From assembly GCA_938015445.1 (NCBI GenBank), contig CALLPE010000005.1, forward strand, positions 62,001-126,000: a DNA stretch of 64,000 bases, given 5' to 3'. Under the pieces are notes generated by a model, which saw only the letters and a program-made list of their open reading frames with translations, had not been told where the DNA came from and ran no database searches. This document shows positions 8,919-18,576 of the stretch, one piece after another. Numbering within the stretch: position 1 is the stretch's first letter; each line of letters begins with the position of its first letter. Origin of the DNA: an uncultured Pirellulales bacterium. Its GTDB lineage: Bacteria > Planctomycetota > Planctomycetia > Pirellulales > Thermoguttaceae. The position numbers were made by a program, and so were the translations under genes.

Positions 8919-11324
8919 TTACCGCCAGTTGAGCTTTTCGTGCAGGAACTCGAAGGTTCCCACGCCGTGGATGGTGTGCGGTCCGACGAACCATTCGATC
9001 CGGCAGCGATCGCCGATGCCCAGCCGTGCCTGATACAAATGACGCACCTTGGCGAACTCGTAGGCGACGGTTTCGTCGGGGGCCACGCCGTCGAAATGTC
9101 CGCGTTCGACCATGAAGGGCCGGGGGGCGATAAGTGCGGCCATCTCCGCGTAATTAAAGGTATTACCCAGATCGAACTCGAATATCTCGTATTCGCCCGT
9201 CCACACGTAGCTGTATGGCGCTCGGGTGGAAACGTTTTTCCAAATCCAGTCGTTGAAATCCGCCGAGCAAATCGACAAACAGTAGTTCTTCACTAGCGGC
9301 GGGACGCGCATCGCCGTCTTGCCTCCATACGACAGCCCGTAAAATGCGATCCGTTGCGGGTCGACCTGCGGCAGCGACGCCAGCCAATCGACAATCTGCT
9401 GATGCTGGGGCACAATGACCGAAAACAGCGTCCGTTTCAGCGGATTGGCCTTTCGCTGCAAGCTGCGGAAACGGTCGCCGAAGATGTACGGGTTTTGCGG
9501 GGCGAAGGTGATGAAACCTCGCTCGGCCAGCTTGGCGGCGAAGTCGTGGTACGAGCGGTGCCCGCCAGAAACCACCTGTTGCGGCCGTCCCTCCAGCCCG
9601 TGCTGGCAGACAACTACCGGACGACGCTCGCCCGGCTTGATGTCCTTCGGCAACAGCAGAATGCCATAGGCGATCACTTCCGGAAATACGTCCAGCACCA
9701 CTTCGTAGCCGGTCCATTTGGGGGTATCGTATGCCTTTCGGCTGCGAGGATTTGGCGGCAACAAAGGCCGGTCGAACCGGCCGATCACCTCCTCGCGGAA
9801 ATATTCTCGATACGGCTCGATGGTCTGCAAAAACTTCTCCAGCGAACTGCGGTCGAGCTTTTTGAAGAACTCTTCGCGGATGTAAGGGCTCTCGGCCAGC
9901 AACCATTGCGTGTGGCGGTCCAATTGATGCAGCAATCGTCCGTGACGTGCGGCCGAGAGGCGGGCAATCTCTTCGGCGCTGCGATACAGCTTCAGTGGTT
10001 GGCTCGGCTCGCCCAGCGCCGCCGCCGGAGCGATTGTCTTGCAAAACGCTTTCAGCGCGGCGGCAGAGGCGAAGTGTCCGGTTCCCTCCGGTGTTTCCAC
10101 CAACTGCCACAGCGGCGCAGGCTGCAACTGGGCGACCAACTGCTGCGCCCGGTTGAACTCGTCCCGCACCCTTTGCAACGGGGGCGTGATCAGCCGCCCG
10201 GGGCCGCCGCCTGTGCCGGGCGGTACGGTGATTTCGGGGCCGCGGCAGGCTTCGACCACCAGCCCGCGCGGAGCGATCATCGAGGCCACTTCGGCGTCGC
10301 CGAACTGCTCCAGCAGTCCGAAGACGTTGCGATCCAGCGGTTCCTGCCACAGGTCTTGACGCGAGTCGAAGTAGCCGCTGGTGCACACCGCCTCGATGCG
10401 CGGCTCCAGCGCGCCGGCGTACAAGGCAAGCAGTCCGCCTTCGCCCCAGCCGATCACGCCGATCTTTAGCCGGACGTCAGCGCCGGTCTGGCCGGTTGCC
10501 GGTGCGGCGGCAGCGGCCGGAACTCTTGCCCCCGCCGAGGCCATCCAGTCGACCAATGCCAGTACTTGCTGCAACTGGTAACCGATGACGTGCCGGCCCA
10601 TCTCGAAAGCCGGCCGGTACACCCATTCGCGGTTGGTCAGCCGCACATTGCGTCGCTTTTCCACCTGGCGGTTGACCAGCGCAGGTACGACCACGCGACA
10701 GCCGCTTTCGGCCAATCGCCGGGCATATTGCGACTGCGGCGGCACACCGGGCACCAGTCCGGCGATCATCTCCGGAGTGTGATCGGCATCGGGGATTGCC
10801 ACCACGTTGGCCAGCGGCGCTTTGGTCGGCTCGAGCAACAGCCCTTCGCCGCAAACATCGCCGAACGCCGGCCAGCGGACGGCGTACACGCGGACGTGCT
10901 CGTTTGCAGCAATCGCGCCCGGCGCTTCTGCCGGCCCGAATTGCCCCGCTGCCAGAAGGTCGGTGTCGGCGAGCAGTTCCAGAACATCGGGCCGATGCAG
11001 CGGGTCGCGCACTCCGAGGATAAACGCCAGCCGGCGGCGGTTCGGCTCGATCGAGTTCTGATACGCCTCGGCCGAAGAGAAATCCCGCCGCCAGTACTTG
11101 GCTCGCTGCTGCGGCGCCCGGGCCGTCTCGGCAAGCAGGAACCGATCGATGCCTTCGACCATCTGAGACGCGATATCGCCGGCGAGCGTCAAGGGCGCCG
11201 TACCAGGCAGCGGCACGACATCTTCGTCCGCTGCGGTGACCGTCGCTGTAGTGCCCGCCATACCCAGCCAGCACACCACTGCCCACAAATGCGCACAAGA
11301 ACTCTGCCAGGCCGACCGCTGCAT
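8919..11324 (-). CDS. Secreted protein with two alpha/beta-hydrolase domains, the first lacking its nucleophile
   Basis: An ATG exists at 11339, but a strong GAGGAGG lies between it and the ATG at 11324, six bases from the latter, so 11324 is the better start (801 residues). A signal peptide runs to about residue 32 (TVTAADE). The N-terminal half has a hydrolase fold, but the nucleophile elbow reads GWGEGG, with glycine where serine should be. The C-terminal half has an intact elbow GLSYGG, a preceding VVVCQHGLEG, and a likely histidine in GPHTIHGVG. It resembles acetylxylan-esterase or dienelactone-hydrolase-like enzymes of planctomycetes. The active half probably hydrolyses an ester outside the cytoplasm; the substrate is unknown. 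Confidence 0.85.
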   Translation of the reverse strand: MQRSAWQSSCAHLWAVVCWLGMAGTTATVTAADEDVVPLPGTAPLTLAGDIASQMVEGIDRFLLAETARAPQQRAKYWRRDFSSAEAYQNSIEPNRRRLAFILGVRDPLHRPDVLELLADTDLLAAGQFGPAEAPGAIAANEHVRVYAVRWPAFGDVCGEGLLLEPTKAPLANVVAIPDADHTPEMIAGLVPGVPPQSQYARRLAESGCRVVVPALVNRQVEKRRNVRLTNREWVYRPAFEMGRHVIGYQLQQVLALVDWMASAGARVPAAAAAPATGQTGADVRLKIGVIGWGEGGLLALYAGALEPRIEAVCTSGYFDSRQDLWQEPLDRNVFGLLEQFGDAEVASMIAPRGLVVEACRGPEITVPPGTGGGPGRLITPPLQRVRDEFNRAQQLVAQLQPAPLWQLVETPEGTGHFASAAALKAFCKTIAPAAALGEPSQPLKLYRSAEEIARLSAARHGRLLHQLDRHTQWLLAESPYIREEFFKKLDRSSLEKFLQTIEPYREYFREEVIGRFDRPLLPPNPRSRKAYDTPKWTGYEVVLDVFPEVIAYGILLLPKDIKPGERRPVVVCQHGLEGRPQQVVSGGHRSYHDFAAKLAERGFITFAPQNPYIFGDRFRSLQRKANPLKRTLFSVIVPQHQQIVDWLASLPQVDPQRIAFYGLSYGGKTAMRVPPLVKNYCLSICSADFNDWIWKNVSTRAPYSYVWTGEYEIFEFDLGNTFNYAEMAALIAPRPFMVERGHFDGVAPDETVAYEFAKVRHLYQARLGIGDRCRIEWFVGPHTIHGVGTFEFLHEKLNWR

Positions 11325-11842
11325 GGTACGCCTCCTCATTCCAGACCTGTGTGCGAATGTAGTTTAAATGCCTCTAACAAAACCATTTTTCCTGACGCCC
11401 TATCCCCAGTAGAGCACTCGTCAGAGTTTTCGAGGGTTTCGTTTTGTTGAAGCCTCTAAGTGCCCTCGGCAAAGGTGATATGATTCCAGAGCCGTCGGCA
11501 AATGTACCGTATTCCGCCGCAGGTTTGCTATAGGACAGGGTGCCAAGACTGGCTTGCACAGCCGTGCACATAGCCGGGAAGCCAGGTAACTCCAACACGA
11601 CCAGCACTGGAGGACAAACCTTTTATTGTCACCCAAGCTGCTAATCTGCAACAACGACCGGGTGAACACGGCTGGCTTGTCCGGCCGTGCATCTGATTGG
11701 CCGGGGTTGGTCTGTAATAAATGCCGGCAGTGGTCTGTAAGACCATAGATGATAGCAGCGTTGCCAGACAAGCTGGCAGCGATCGTAGCCGGTGTAATGG
11801 TCATTCGGGCAGAGTAACAGCGGCCCGGGAAGTAGCGTGCCG
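11325..11842. other. Gene-free stretch with dispersed repeat copies
   Basis: No supportable gene was found. Positions 11656-11702 match the repeat near 5058-5142: GACCGGGT, then GGCTGGCTTGTCCGGCCGTG, then CATCTG-ATTGGCC. A weaker relative lies at about 11535-11582 (GACTGGCTTGCACAGCCGTG). The right part should include the transcript end of the GH57 gene and the left part the promoter of the hydrolase gene. Confidence 0.55.
11656..11702. repeat. Dispersed intergenic repeat, second copy
   Basis: This 47-bp segment matches two pieces of the spacer at 5058-5090 and 5121-5142, including the shared core GGCTGGCT-GTCCGGCCGTG. Both sites are gene-free, which suggests a mobile or copied intergenic element rather than coding conservation. 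No terminal inverted repeats or transposase were seen. Confidence 0.6.
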
Positions 11843-14017
11843 TCAGATCGTGGCTGCGGCAAGCTGTTCGTGGCAAGTGGCGGCGCGGTTTTCGGCACGG
11901 GTGGTGTCGAGGGTCAACTGCATGGTGACGGCCCAGCGCGGGCCACCCTCGGCCTTTACCATCCAGTGCGGCACCACGGCTACCGATTGATGAACCAGCT
12001 CGAATCCGCCTTCGGACTGGCTGACCGTTTCCACCGGGAAGACCCATAGTCCGGTCGGCCGCGAAATCTTCAAGCTTGCTTCCACGCCCAGCCACTCGTC
12101 AACCAGAGCCAGGCCGTGGAGGGCCTGGATGTCCAAGTGCGTTCCCAAGTGGCCCAGCCGGCGGCCTTCGGCATCGAGGAAGTACCGATCGTCGCAGCCG
12201 GCCGGCAGGGCAAAGTTCAGCTCCACGGCGAAGTGCAGCGTGCGGTCGGTGGGTAGTCCTTCCAGCAGATAGGCGATGGTAAGCGTCGGGCTGCCCGCGT
12301 CTAAAGTCACTCCCTTGGTGATCTTCACCGCCAGGTCATCGACGCGGCCTTCGCGGAAGAGCATCACTTGGATGCGTTCGGGGTTGCGGCGGATGCGGGC
12401 TTCGTACTGGCCGGCGACGAAGTCCCCGCGCTGCCTGGCTCGACAGGCGGCCACTGCTTCGAGCGTCACATCGTGATCGTAGAACAGGTCCACCAGCGCC
12501 TTGCGGGGATGGTCGTCGTAGCACAGCCGTTTATCCAGATCGGCCTGCTTGAACACCACCCGGTCGTGGATGCTGGCGCACTGCCCGTTGTCGCGACTGG
12601 CCCCGGCGAGCACCTTGCGATGATATGCTTCGGGCTGTCGGGTAATGGTGGCCAGTAAGTTGTGGCATATCTGTCGCACGTCTAGTTCCACCATTTGGCC
12701 GCCGCGACCGGGGGCCAGGATGCTCACCAAGCGGTCGTTGGCCAGGCGGATTTCCTGCCGGGCATCGAAATTGTAATCTTCGGCGACGGCTTGGACCCAC
12801 GGGCCGGTGCGGCCGGTGGCACGCTCCAGCAGATTGTCGGCGGTAATCAAGTGCTGATAAACGGCGTTACGCAGGTGCGGCAGATAGATGCCCCCGAAAG
12901 CCCCATGCCAGTATCCGCAGTTGCACTGGCCCCGGTATAGTTCCTGGCGGGCTTGTTCCACACGCCGATCGACTGCACCGGCCTGCACCATTTCATCCAG
13001 CCGGCGGCTGACGAGCATCATGCGGGCGTACATTTCGTCGGCTTCCGGGTACTTGGCCTTGAAGTTCCGCCAGAAGCCGCCACGCACAAAACCCCACAGG
13101 CCGGCAAGCTGCGGATTGTCGCGCACCTGGTGTTGCAACTGCTCGTACTGAAGCTGCTGCTGGACGGGCAAGGCCCACTCGGTCATTTCGCGGTAGCTGC
13201 CGTCGGGCAGATAGATTTTTCCCAGCGGGGGGACTTGATCCAGCGCCTCGCCGAGCGTGGTCACCTGAAGCCAGTCCTGGTTGGCGACCAGCGCATCGAA
13301 AAAGCGCCGTAGCCAGCCGTCGGTGTAGCAGTGCTTGTGCGTCTCCGGCCAGGTACCGAACTTCTCGCCGTCGTCGCCAAAAACGATCACCGCGTTACCG
13401 TGCTTGCCGGCGATTTGGGCCAGGTAGTCGATCGTCTGCTGCGGGTCGGCGAAGGGGATGGTATAGCGCAGGCGTTCGCTGCCGGGAAACACCGCTAACA
13501 CACGGCCTTCGTCTTCCGTTACGTAGTAGCCGGTAAGCTGTTCTTCGGTCAAGCCGGCGTTCTTGAAGTGGAAGTCGTCGAGGATGGTGTACTCGATGCC
13601 GGCATCGACCAAATCGCGCGTGAAGCTTTGTTCCCAGACGCGCTCCGGTATCCACATACCCCGTACCGTGGCTCCCAGCCGGTCGTGCAGCCAGTGCGCA
13701 TAACTGCGAATCTGGCCAATGCGGTCTCGCGCGGGAATCATCGCCAATATCGGCTCGTAAAATGCGCCGCCGATGATCTCCACGCGGCCTTGCTGCACCA
13801 GCCGGGCGAGGCGGTCGAGATACTCTGGGTGTTTGGCGTCGAGCCATTCGGCCAGCGAGCCGCTGATGTGCAGCGATATCCTGAGCGGCTGATAGTCGGT
13901 AAACAGGTCTAAGAAGGGCAGATAACTGTCTGTATAGGCCGACTCGATGACCTGGTCGAAGTTGCCGATGGGCTGATGGTTGTGCAGAGCCAGAGCTAAT
14001 CGGATGCGGTTGGCCAT
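11843..14017 (-). CDS. GH57 family 4-alpha-glucanotransferase or alpha-amylase
   Basis: The 724-residue protein has no signal peptide, so it is cytoplasmic. It carries the five-motif pattern of glycoside hydrolase family 57: HNHQP at residues 12-16, GGAFYEP at 83-89, WIPERVWE at 122-129 with the presumed nucleophile Glu125, and FGDDGEKFG at 213-221 with the acid/base aspartate. Spacing matches the Thermococcus litoralis 4-alpha-glucanotransferase (Glu123, Asp214). The C-terminal half is the beta-sandwich region usually called DUF1925/DUF1926. The enzyme likely transfers or cleaves alpha-1,4-glucan chains in glycogen or maltodextrin metabolism. galT lies directly upstream on the same strand, fitting intracellular sugar use. 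Choosing between transferase and amylase activity needs assay data. Confidence 0.93.
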   Translation of the reverse strand: MANRIRLALALHNHQPIGNFDQVIESAYTDSYLPFLDLFTDYQPLRISLHISGSLAEWLDAKHPEYLDRLARLVQQGRVEIIGGAFYEPILAMIPARDRIGQIRSYAHWLHDRLGATVRGMWIPERVWEQSFTRDLVDAGIEYTILDDFHFKNAGLTEEQLTGYYVTEDEGRVLAVFPGSERLRYTIPFADPQQTIDYLAQIAGKHGNAVIVFGDDGEKFGTWPETHKHCYTDGWLRRFFDALVANQDWLQVTTLGEALDQVPPLGKIYLPDGSYREMTEWALPVQQQLQYEQLQHQVRDNPQLAGLWGFVRGGFWRNFKAKYPEADEMYARMMLVSRRLDEMVQAGAVDRRVEQARQELYRGQCNCGYWHGAFGGIYLPHLRNAVYQHLITADNLLERATGRTGPWVQAVAEDYNFDARQEIRLANDRLVSILAPGRGGQMVELDVRQICHNLLATITRQPEAYHRKVLAGASRDNGQCASIHDRVVFKQADLDKRLCYDDHPRKALVDLFYDHDVTLEAVAACRARQRGDFVAGQYEARIRRNPERIQVMLFREGRVDDLAVKITKGVTLDAGSPTLTIAYLLEGLPTDRTLHFAVELNFALPAGCDDRYFLDAEGRRLGHLGTHLDIQALHGLALVDEWLGVEASLKISRPTGLWVFPVETVSQSEGGFELVHQSVAVVPHWMVKAEGGPRWAVTMQLTLDTTRAENRAATCHEQLAAATI

Positions 14018-14198
14018 AGGTCTGCTGGTTGGGCAGAATGTAAGCTTCTTGCTGTGCAGTCGGACGAAGAAGGCTGTGCAATCGGATCACGAAGACGGCG
14101 CCGTCGGACCGGCAACGGCCTGCCAGCCGGCGGCACGCTGCCAGCAGCCGCGGCGCGGGTGGCCGCGACAATTCTCTAATCGGCAACAGCACCCGAGA

Positions 14199-15239
14199 TT
14201 ATCCAGTTTGCCTCAGCGAAATACTTTGCGGCTCTTGCGCCTCCAACTCAACTTCACGGAGGAACGCGGCCGCATCCTCCGGCGGGACCGGATTGATGTA
14301 AAAACCCGTCCCCCACTCAAAGCCCGCTGCCTTCGTCAAACTCGGCATAATCTCTATATGCCAGTGATAATGGCTCAGCTCTTGGGTGTCAAAGGGGGCC
14401 GTGTGGATGATGTAATTGTATGCCGGTTGGCCGAGGGCGGCCTCGATCTTGGCGATCACCTGCCGCAAAACGCCGGAAAGATCGTCAACCCCGTTCTTCT
14501 GAATATTCTCGAAATGGCTAGAATGCGACTTGGGCAGCACCCAGGTCTCGAACGGAAAGCGGCTGGCGAACGGGCAGAAGGCCAAGAACAGCGGAGTATC
14601 GAGTACCACACGTTTTTCGGTGGCCAATTCCTGCTGGATCATGTCGCAGTAGATGCACCGGCCCCGATAATTGTAAAACTCCAGCGAACCGGTCATCTCT
14701 TCCCAGACGTTAATCGGCACAATCGGCGTGACGATCAACTGGCTGTGGGTGTGCTCCAGCGACGCGCCGGCGGCCGCTCCCACATTCTTAAAGACCATTC
14801 CGTAAACCAGCCGCCGGTCGCGCTTCAGGTCCACCAGCCGATCGCGGTACACCCACAGCACTTCGCGCAGTTGCTCCTCGGACAGTTCCGAGGTGCTGAT
14901 AAGATGCTGGGGGCATTCGATGATCACCTCATGAGCGCCGACGCCGCGCATCATGTCGTAGATGCCTTCGCCCCGTTTGTTCAGATCGCCTTCGATTTCC
15001 AGCGCCGGGTACTTGTTCGGCACCACTCGCACTCGCCACCCGGGCCGGTTCGGGACGCTGCCGGGACGGCGATAGGCGATGATCTCGTTGGGTGTTTTGT
15101 CTTCGTTGCCTTCGCAAAAAGGGCAAAAACGGCCTTTTTGGCGCTGTGGGGTGGTGTCGAAGTCGTGCGGCCGCTTGGCCCGACTGGTAGCGATGATTAC
15201 CCAGCGGCCCACGATCGGGTCTTTTCGCAAATCTGGCAT
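14199..15239 (-). CDS. galT: Galactose-1-phosphate uridylyltransferase
   Basis: The 346-residue protein matches GalT of the HIT superfamily. FCPFC at residues 38-42 and CIYC further on are likely zinc ligands. The catalytic triad motif appears as HTHSQ at residues 163-167, a variant of the usual HPHxQ, with His165 as the presumed uridylylated residue. [11 protein letters not shown] near residue 300 is the second family signature. The enzyme exchanges UMP between UDP-glucose and galactose-1-phosphate in the Leloir pathway. A broader role as a UTP-hexose-1-phosphate or ADP-glucose-type transferase is possible because the HTHSQ variant occurs in such relatives. GH57 follows 181 bp downstream on the same strand. 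Confidence 0.9.
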   Translation of the reverse strand: MPDLRKDPIVGRWVIIATSRAKRPHDFDTTPQRQKGRFCPFCEGNEDKTPNEIIAYRRPGSVPNRPGWRVRVVPNKYPALEIEGDLNKRGEGIYDMMRGVGAHEVIIECPQHLISTSELSEEQLREVLWVYRDRLVDLKRDRRLVYGMVFKNVGAAAGASLEHTHSQLIVTPIVPINVWEEMTGSLEFYNYRGRCIYCDMIQQELATEKRVVLDTPLFLAFCPFASRFPFETWVLPKSHSSHFENIQKNGVDDLSGVLRQVIAKIEAALGQPAYNYIIHTAPFDTQELSHYHWHIEIMPSLTKAAGFEWGTGFYINPVPPEDAAAFLREVELEAQEPQSISLRQTG

Positions 15240-15772
15240 ATCTGCAACCTGTCAACCAAGTGGGTCATCGTTGCCGGCGCCGACCACCGTACAACTGACC
15301 GGCAAGTCGGGGGCCGAGCGAATGGCGGCTCGCGGCTGCGCAAGATTTTCACTGGCGGATACGCAGCACGCCGGCGGTCTTTATAGGGTTTGTGCGTGCA
15401 GCAAGCAAGTATGGCGGCAGATTGACGCGACCCGGCTGCCCGAAAACAATGGCCCCACGCCGGCACTGCCGGCGCTGTGCCGATGCCCTGTCAGGTTGTT
15501 TAGCCGGGGTGAACCGTCGGGCTAGGTGGCCCGGATCGAGTATTCCGCATGGAACCTCCCACCGAGTCACCGGTTTGAGATTTTTTCTAGATCTCTGATT
15601 TACATCTTTTTTTCTACATATTTTCAGAGTCAGCGGGGCAAGTGAGCCGGACCGTTAGGCCACGGAATCGCTGTCCGGGTAGGCCGTTGAATGCGCTGTC
15701 CGCATGCACTGTGCGAAGAAGCCGTCCGGATGCGCTGTCCAGACGCGACGCCGGGCGTTGTGTACCTGCGTA
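15240..15772. other. Gene-free spacer with an AT-rich tract
   Basis: No coding frame is supported. An AT-rich stretch with T-runs at about 15578-15625 stands out from the GC-rich background. A loose repeat of GAATGCGCTGTCCG-like sequence lies at about 15665-15740. The spacer separates the 3' end of the RNase Y gene from the 5' end of galT and should contain the galT promoter. Confidence 0.5.
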
Positions 15773-17332
15773 CTAACGTGCCATTTCGACGAAGCGCGTT
15801 TCGCGCAGCACAGTGACCTTGATTTCGCCAGGATAGGTCAACTGCTCCTCGAAGGCGCGGACGATGTCGTGACAGATACGGGCGGCGGTTTCGTCGGTGG
15901 TGTCTTTGGCGCTGACGATCACTCGCAACTCCCGCCCCGCCTGAATCGCGTACGCCTGTTCCACGCCGGGGAAGCTGCCGGCGATCGCCTCCAATTCCTC
16001 CATGCGTTTGATGTATCGCTCCAAGGTTTCGCGGCGTGCGCCGGGTCGGGCAGCGCTACAGGCGTCGGCCGTAGCGACCAGCACCGTGTAAGGATTTTCC
16101 ACGCGAAGATCGTCGTGGTGGCCGGCGGCAGCATGAATCACTTCCGGCCGTTCGTTGTAGCGCTTCAGCAGTTCGGCGCCGATCTGGGGGTGTCCGCCCT
16201 CCGCTTCGTGGTCGGCCGCCTTGCCGATGTCGTGCAGCAGACCGCAGCGGCGGGCCAACTGGCCGTCGTATTTCAGCTCCTCGGCTAGCATACCTGCCAG
16301 GAATGCCACTTCGATGCTGTGTCGCAACACGTTCTGACTGTAACTGGTGCGGAAGTGCAAGCGTCCCAGCAAGTTCACCAGCCGCTCGTGCAGGCCGCGA
16401 ACGCCTACCTCCAGGCACGCCTCTTCGCCGAGCTTCTGGATATGGCGTTCCAGTTCTTCCTGGGTAGCGGCGACGATTTCCTCGATTCGCGCGGGATGGA
16501 TCCGTCCGTCGGCGATCAGCTTGGTCAAGGCAATGCGAGCCACTTCCCGGCGGATAGTGTCGAACGCGCTGACCACCACCACGCCCGGCGTGTCGTCGAT
16601 GATTACGTCTACGCCGGTGGCTTTCTCGAAGGCCCGAATGTTGCGGCCCTCGCGGCCGATGATCCGCCCTTTCATCTCGTCGTTGGGTATGCCCACGGTG
16701 CTGGTGGTAGTCTCGGCCGTATGCGCGGCCGCGTACCGTTGCAGGGCCGTGAGCAGTATCTCGCGCGATTTTTCTTCCGCCGTTTCGGCCAGGTTTTTCT
16801 GATAGCGGAGTATCAGCGCGCCGGTTTCGCGCTGCAACTCTTCCTCCAGCATGCCCAATAGCTTTTTGGTGGCTTCCTCGCGGCTCAGGCCCGAAAGCTC
16901 GTGGAGCGTTTGCCGTTGGAGGTCGATCAGTTTGGTCAGTTCTTCCTTGCGGCGGTTGACGTCCTGGATTTTTTCGGTGAGCTTTCGCTGGGTGTTTTCT
17001 ACGATCTTCTCTTGGCGGCGCAACTGTTCGGCCTGTTCTTCCAAGGCGCTTTGGCGTTTATCGAGCAATCGTTCTCGCTCGTGCAGCTCGCCACGGATAC
17101 GCCGAAACTCCTTCTCGCTTTCGGCTTGGGCCTGGAGGATAAGTTCTTTGGCCTGAAGCTCCGCCTCGCGGCGGCGGCTATCGGCTTCCTGCTCGGCTTT
17201 GTGGACGATCTCGCGTGCTTCAGATTCGGCGTCGCGACGGCGCAGGCGGTCCAACAGCCGGATGAGCACGAAACTGAGGCAGAACGAGACCACAGCCGTA
17301 ATGACGATGCCCAACGCCTGCCAAACTGTCAT
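15773..17332 (-). CDS. rny: Ribonuclease Y
   Basis: The protein of about 519 residues has the full RNase Y layout: an N-terminal transmembrane helix (residues 5-28), a long charged coiled coil (about 30-200), a KH domain with GREGRNIR at about 226-233, and an HD domain with [18 protein letters not shown] around residue 367 and AAAGHHDD at about 402. The family is a membrane-bound endoribonuclease that starts mRNA decay. A GTG at 17335 directly precedes the ATG at 17332; the ATG is chosen but either is possible. The gene stands alone with large spacers on both sides. Confidence 0.95.
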   Translation of the reverse strand: MTVWQALGIVITAVVSFCLSFVLIRLLDRLRRRDAESEAREIVHKAEQEADSRRREAELQAKELILQAQAESEKEFRRIRGELHERERLLDKRQSALEEQAEQLRRQEKIVENTQRKLTEKIQDVNRRKEELTKLIDLQRQTLHELSGLSREEATKKLLGMLEEELQRETGALILRYQKNLAETAEEKSREILLTALQRYAAAHTAETTTSTVGIPNDEMKGRIIGREGRNIRAFEKATGVDVIIDDTPGVVVVSAFDTIRREVARIALTKLIADGRIHPARIEEIVAATQEELERHIQKLGEEACLEVGVRGLHERLVNLLGRLHFRTSYSQNVLRHSIEVAFLAGMLAEELKYDGQLARRCGLLHDIGKAADHEAEGGHPQIGAELLKRYNERPEVIHAAAGHHDDLRVENPYTVLVATADACSAARPGARRETLERYIKRMEELEAIAGSFPGVEQAYAIQAGRELRVIVSAKDTTDETAARICHDIVRAFEEQLTYPGEIKVTVLRETRFVEMAR

Positions 17333-18576
17333 CACAACCCCCGAAGTAACTCGCTAGCGCCGCGCTGGCGTCCGCGTCTGCGTCCAACAACGCCCAACCA
17401 GTCTTCCTGCTATGTGCTACCAACGGCCACGCTTGGGCGGCCGGGCAACGTGCGGGCTGACAGGAGTTCGTGCAGGCCCTACGGCCAATGTGATCGGGCC
17501 GCTTGTGTCGGCTTTGGCCGCGACCGCTCGCGCAGCGATTACGCAGAATCGGCAATAAACCCGAACTCAGAGGCAGACCTCTCACGTAAACCGGTACGAT
17601 CGCCGCGGGCGTCCGGCTCCGACAGAGCTTTACCGAGAAGTGCCGCGAAGTGCCGCGCCGCCCATTAGGCGGCGCAGACCGCTGTGGTCTACAGAACGGC
17701 AGGTTCGCAGAACCGTCGCTGGGCAGAAGGGGCATCTAGCCATATCTGGTGGTACAATGTACCACCACCTGCCGGCGCAGGCGCGTAGTATGCACGTTCC
17801 CCCGCAGTTGATGAACCTCGCCGCGCAACCACCCGAATGGGAATCTTTAGCCACCGTTTAGTCGGAAATACACCGGCATTGTTCCGATAGCTCGACCACG
17901 GTTCTGCTGTGGACAAGCCGAGCGCACAGCGGCCCCCAACCGCCATCCGAAGGCCGATCAAACTCAGTGTTGCAAGAACAAAATAAACCGCTAGCGTGTC
18001 CACGCTGTAGAAGTTCCCGACGTCACGTGGCTTTGACTGCCCAATACACGACAATTTCGGTTGTCATTCTCGGTTACAGCTCCCCTGAGGAAGCCGAACG
18101 CACGCACCAAACTCACTAAAAATATGTTAGCAATTGGCCCTGCCGTTGAGAAGCACAACCAGCCCAGAATTCCACTTGGGGGGTTATTGACGCCGTCGGC
18201 CAACGCACCATTTGGCAGATTAAGGGCCAGTTCGGCCAGCACGTCTGATCCGCGTCGCAAACGCGCCGCACATGGCCGGCCACCGGGACATAACCGGCCA
18301 TCGGAACCTGCCCGGCCATTGGGGCATAGCCAGCCATCGGGCAGGGCCCGGCGTGGTCATCGTCACCAATTTGCAACAGCCGCACAGCCGTGTCGGCCTG
18401 CCAGCTTGACAGCCTGTGCCGTCCGGGGAAGTTGTCGGGTTCATCGCCTCGCCGGTTACTTGATGAGGCGCTGGCTATCTAACCGCCCGGCGGAGAAAAC
18501 GGCTACAATGCCGTGCTGAGCCAGTGTTAGCGCCTTCTGAAGCCGTTAAAACGCATCACCCTTCTAAGTCACCGCG
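17333..18576. other. Gene-free stretch of 1.2 kb with an 18-bp repeat
   Basis: Several short open frames exist on both strands, but none has a family match, a ribosome binding site and consistent codon use together. A minus-strand frame near 18000-18260 has a hydrophobic segment including GPIANIFLVSLV, which may be a gene remnant. A four-copy 18-bp repeat lies at 18268-18340. The tilS promoter should be near 18480-18570. Confidence 0.5.
18268..18340. repeat. 18-bp tandem repeat, four diverged copies
   Basis: Units at 18268-18286, 18287-18304, 18305-18322 and 18323-18340 share the pattern CATAnCCGGCCATCGG. The 18-bp period keeps reading frame, so a minus-strand frame gives a PMAGY-like peptide repeat, but no gene around it is supported. 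Confidence 0.75.

Noticed and set aside
13980..15386. Plus-strand frame of 468 codons
   Set aside because: It overlaps galT and the start of GH57 on the other strand, both with full catalytic motifs.
18116..18385. Minus-strand frame with PMAGY-like peptide repeats
   Set aside because: The repeat comes from the 18-bp DNA duplication. Flanking sequence is not protein-like and no start signal is seen.
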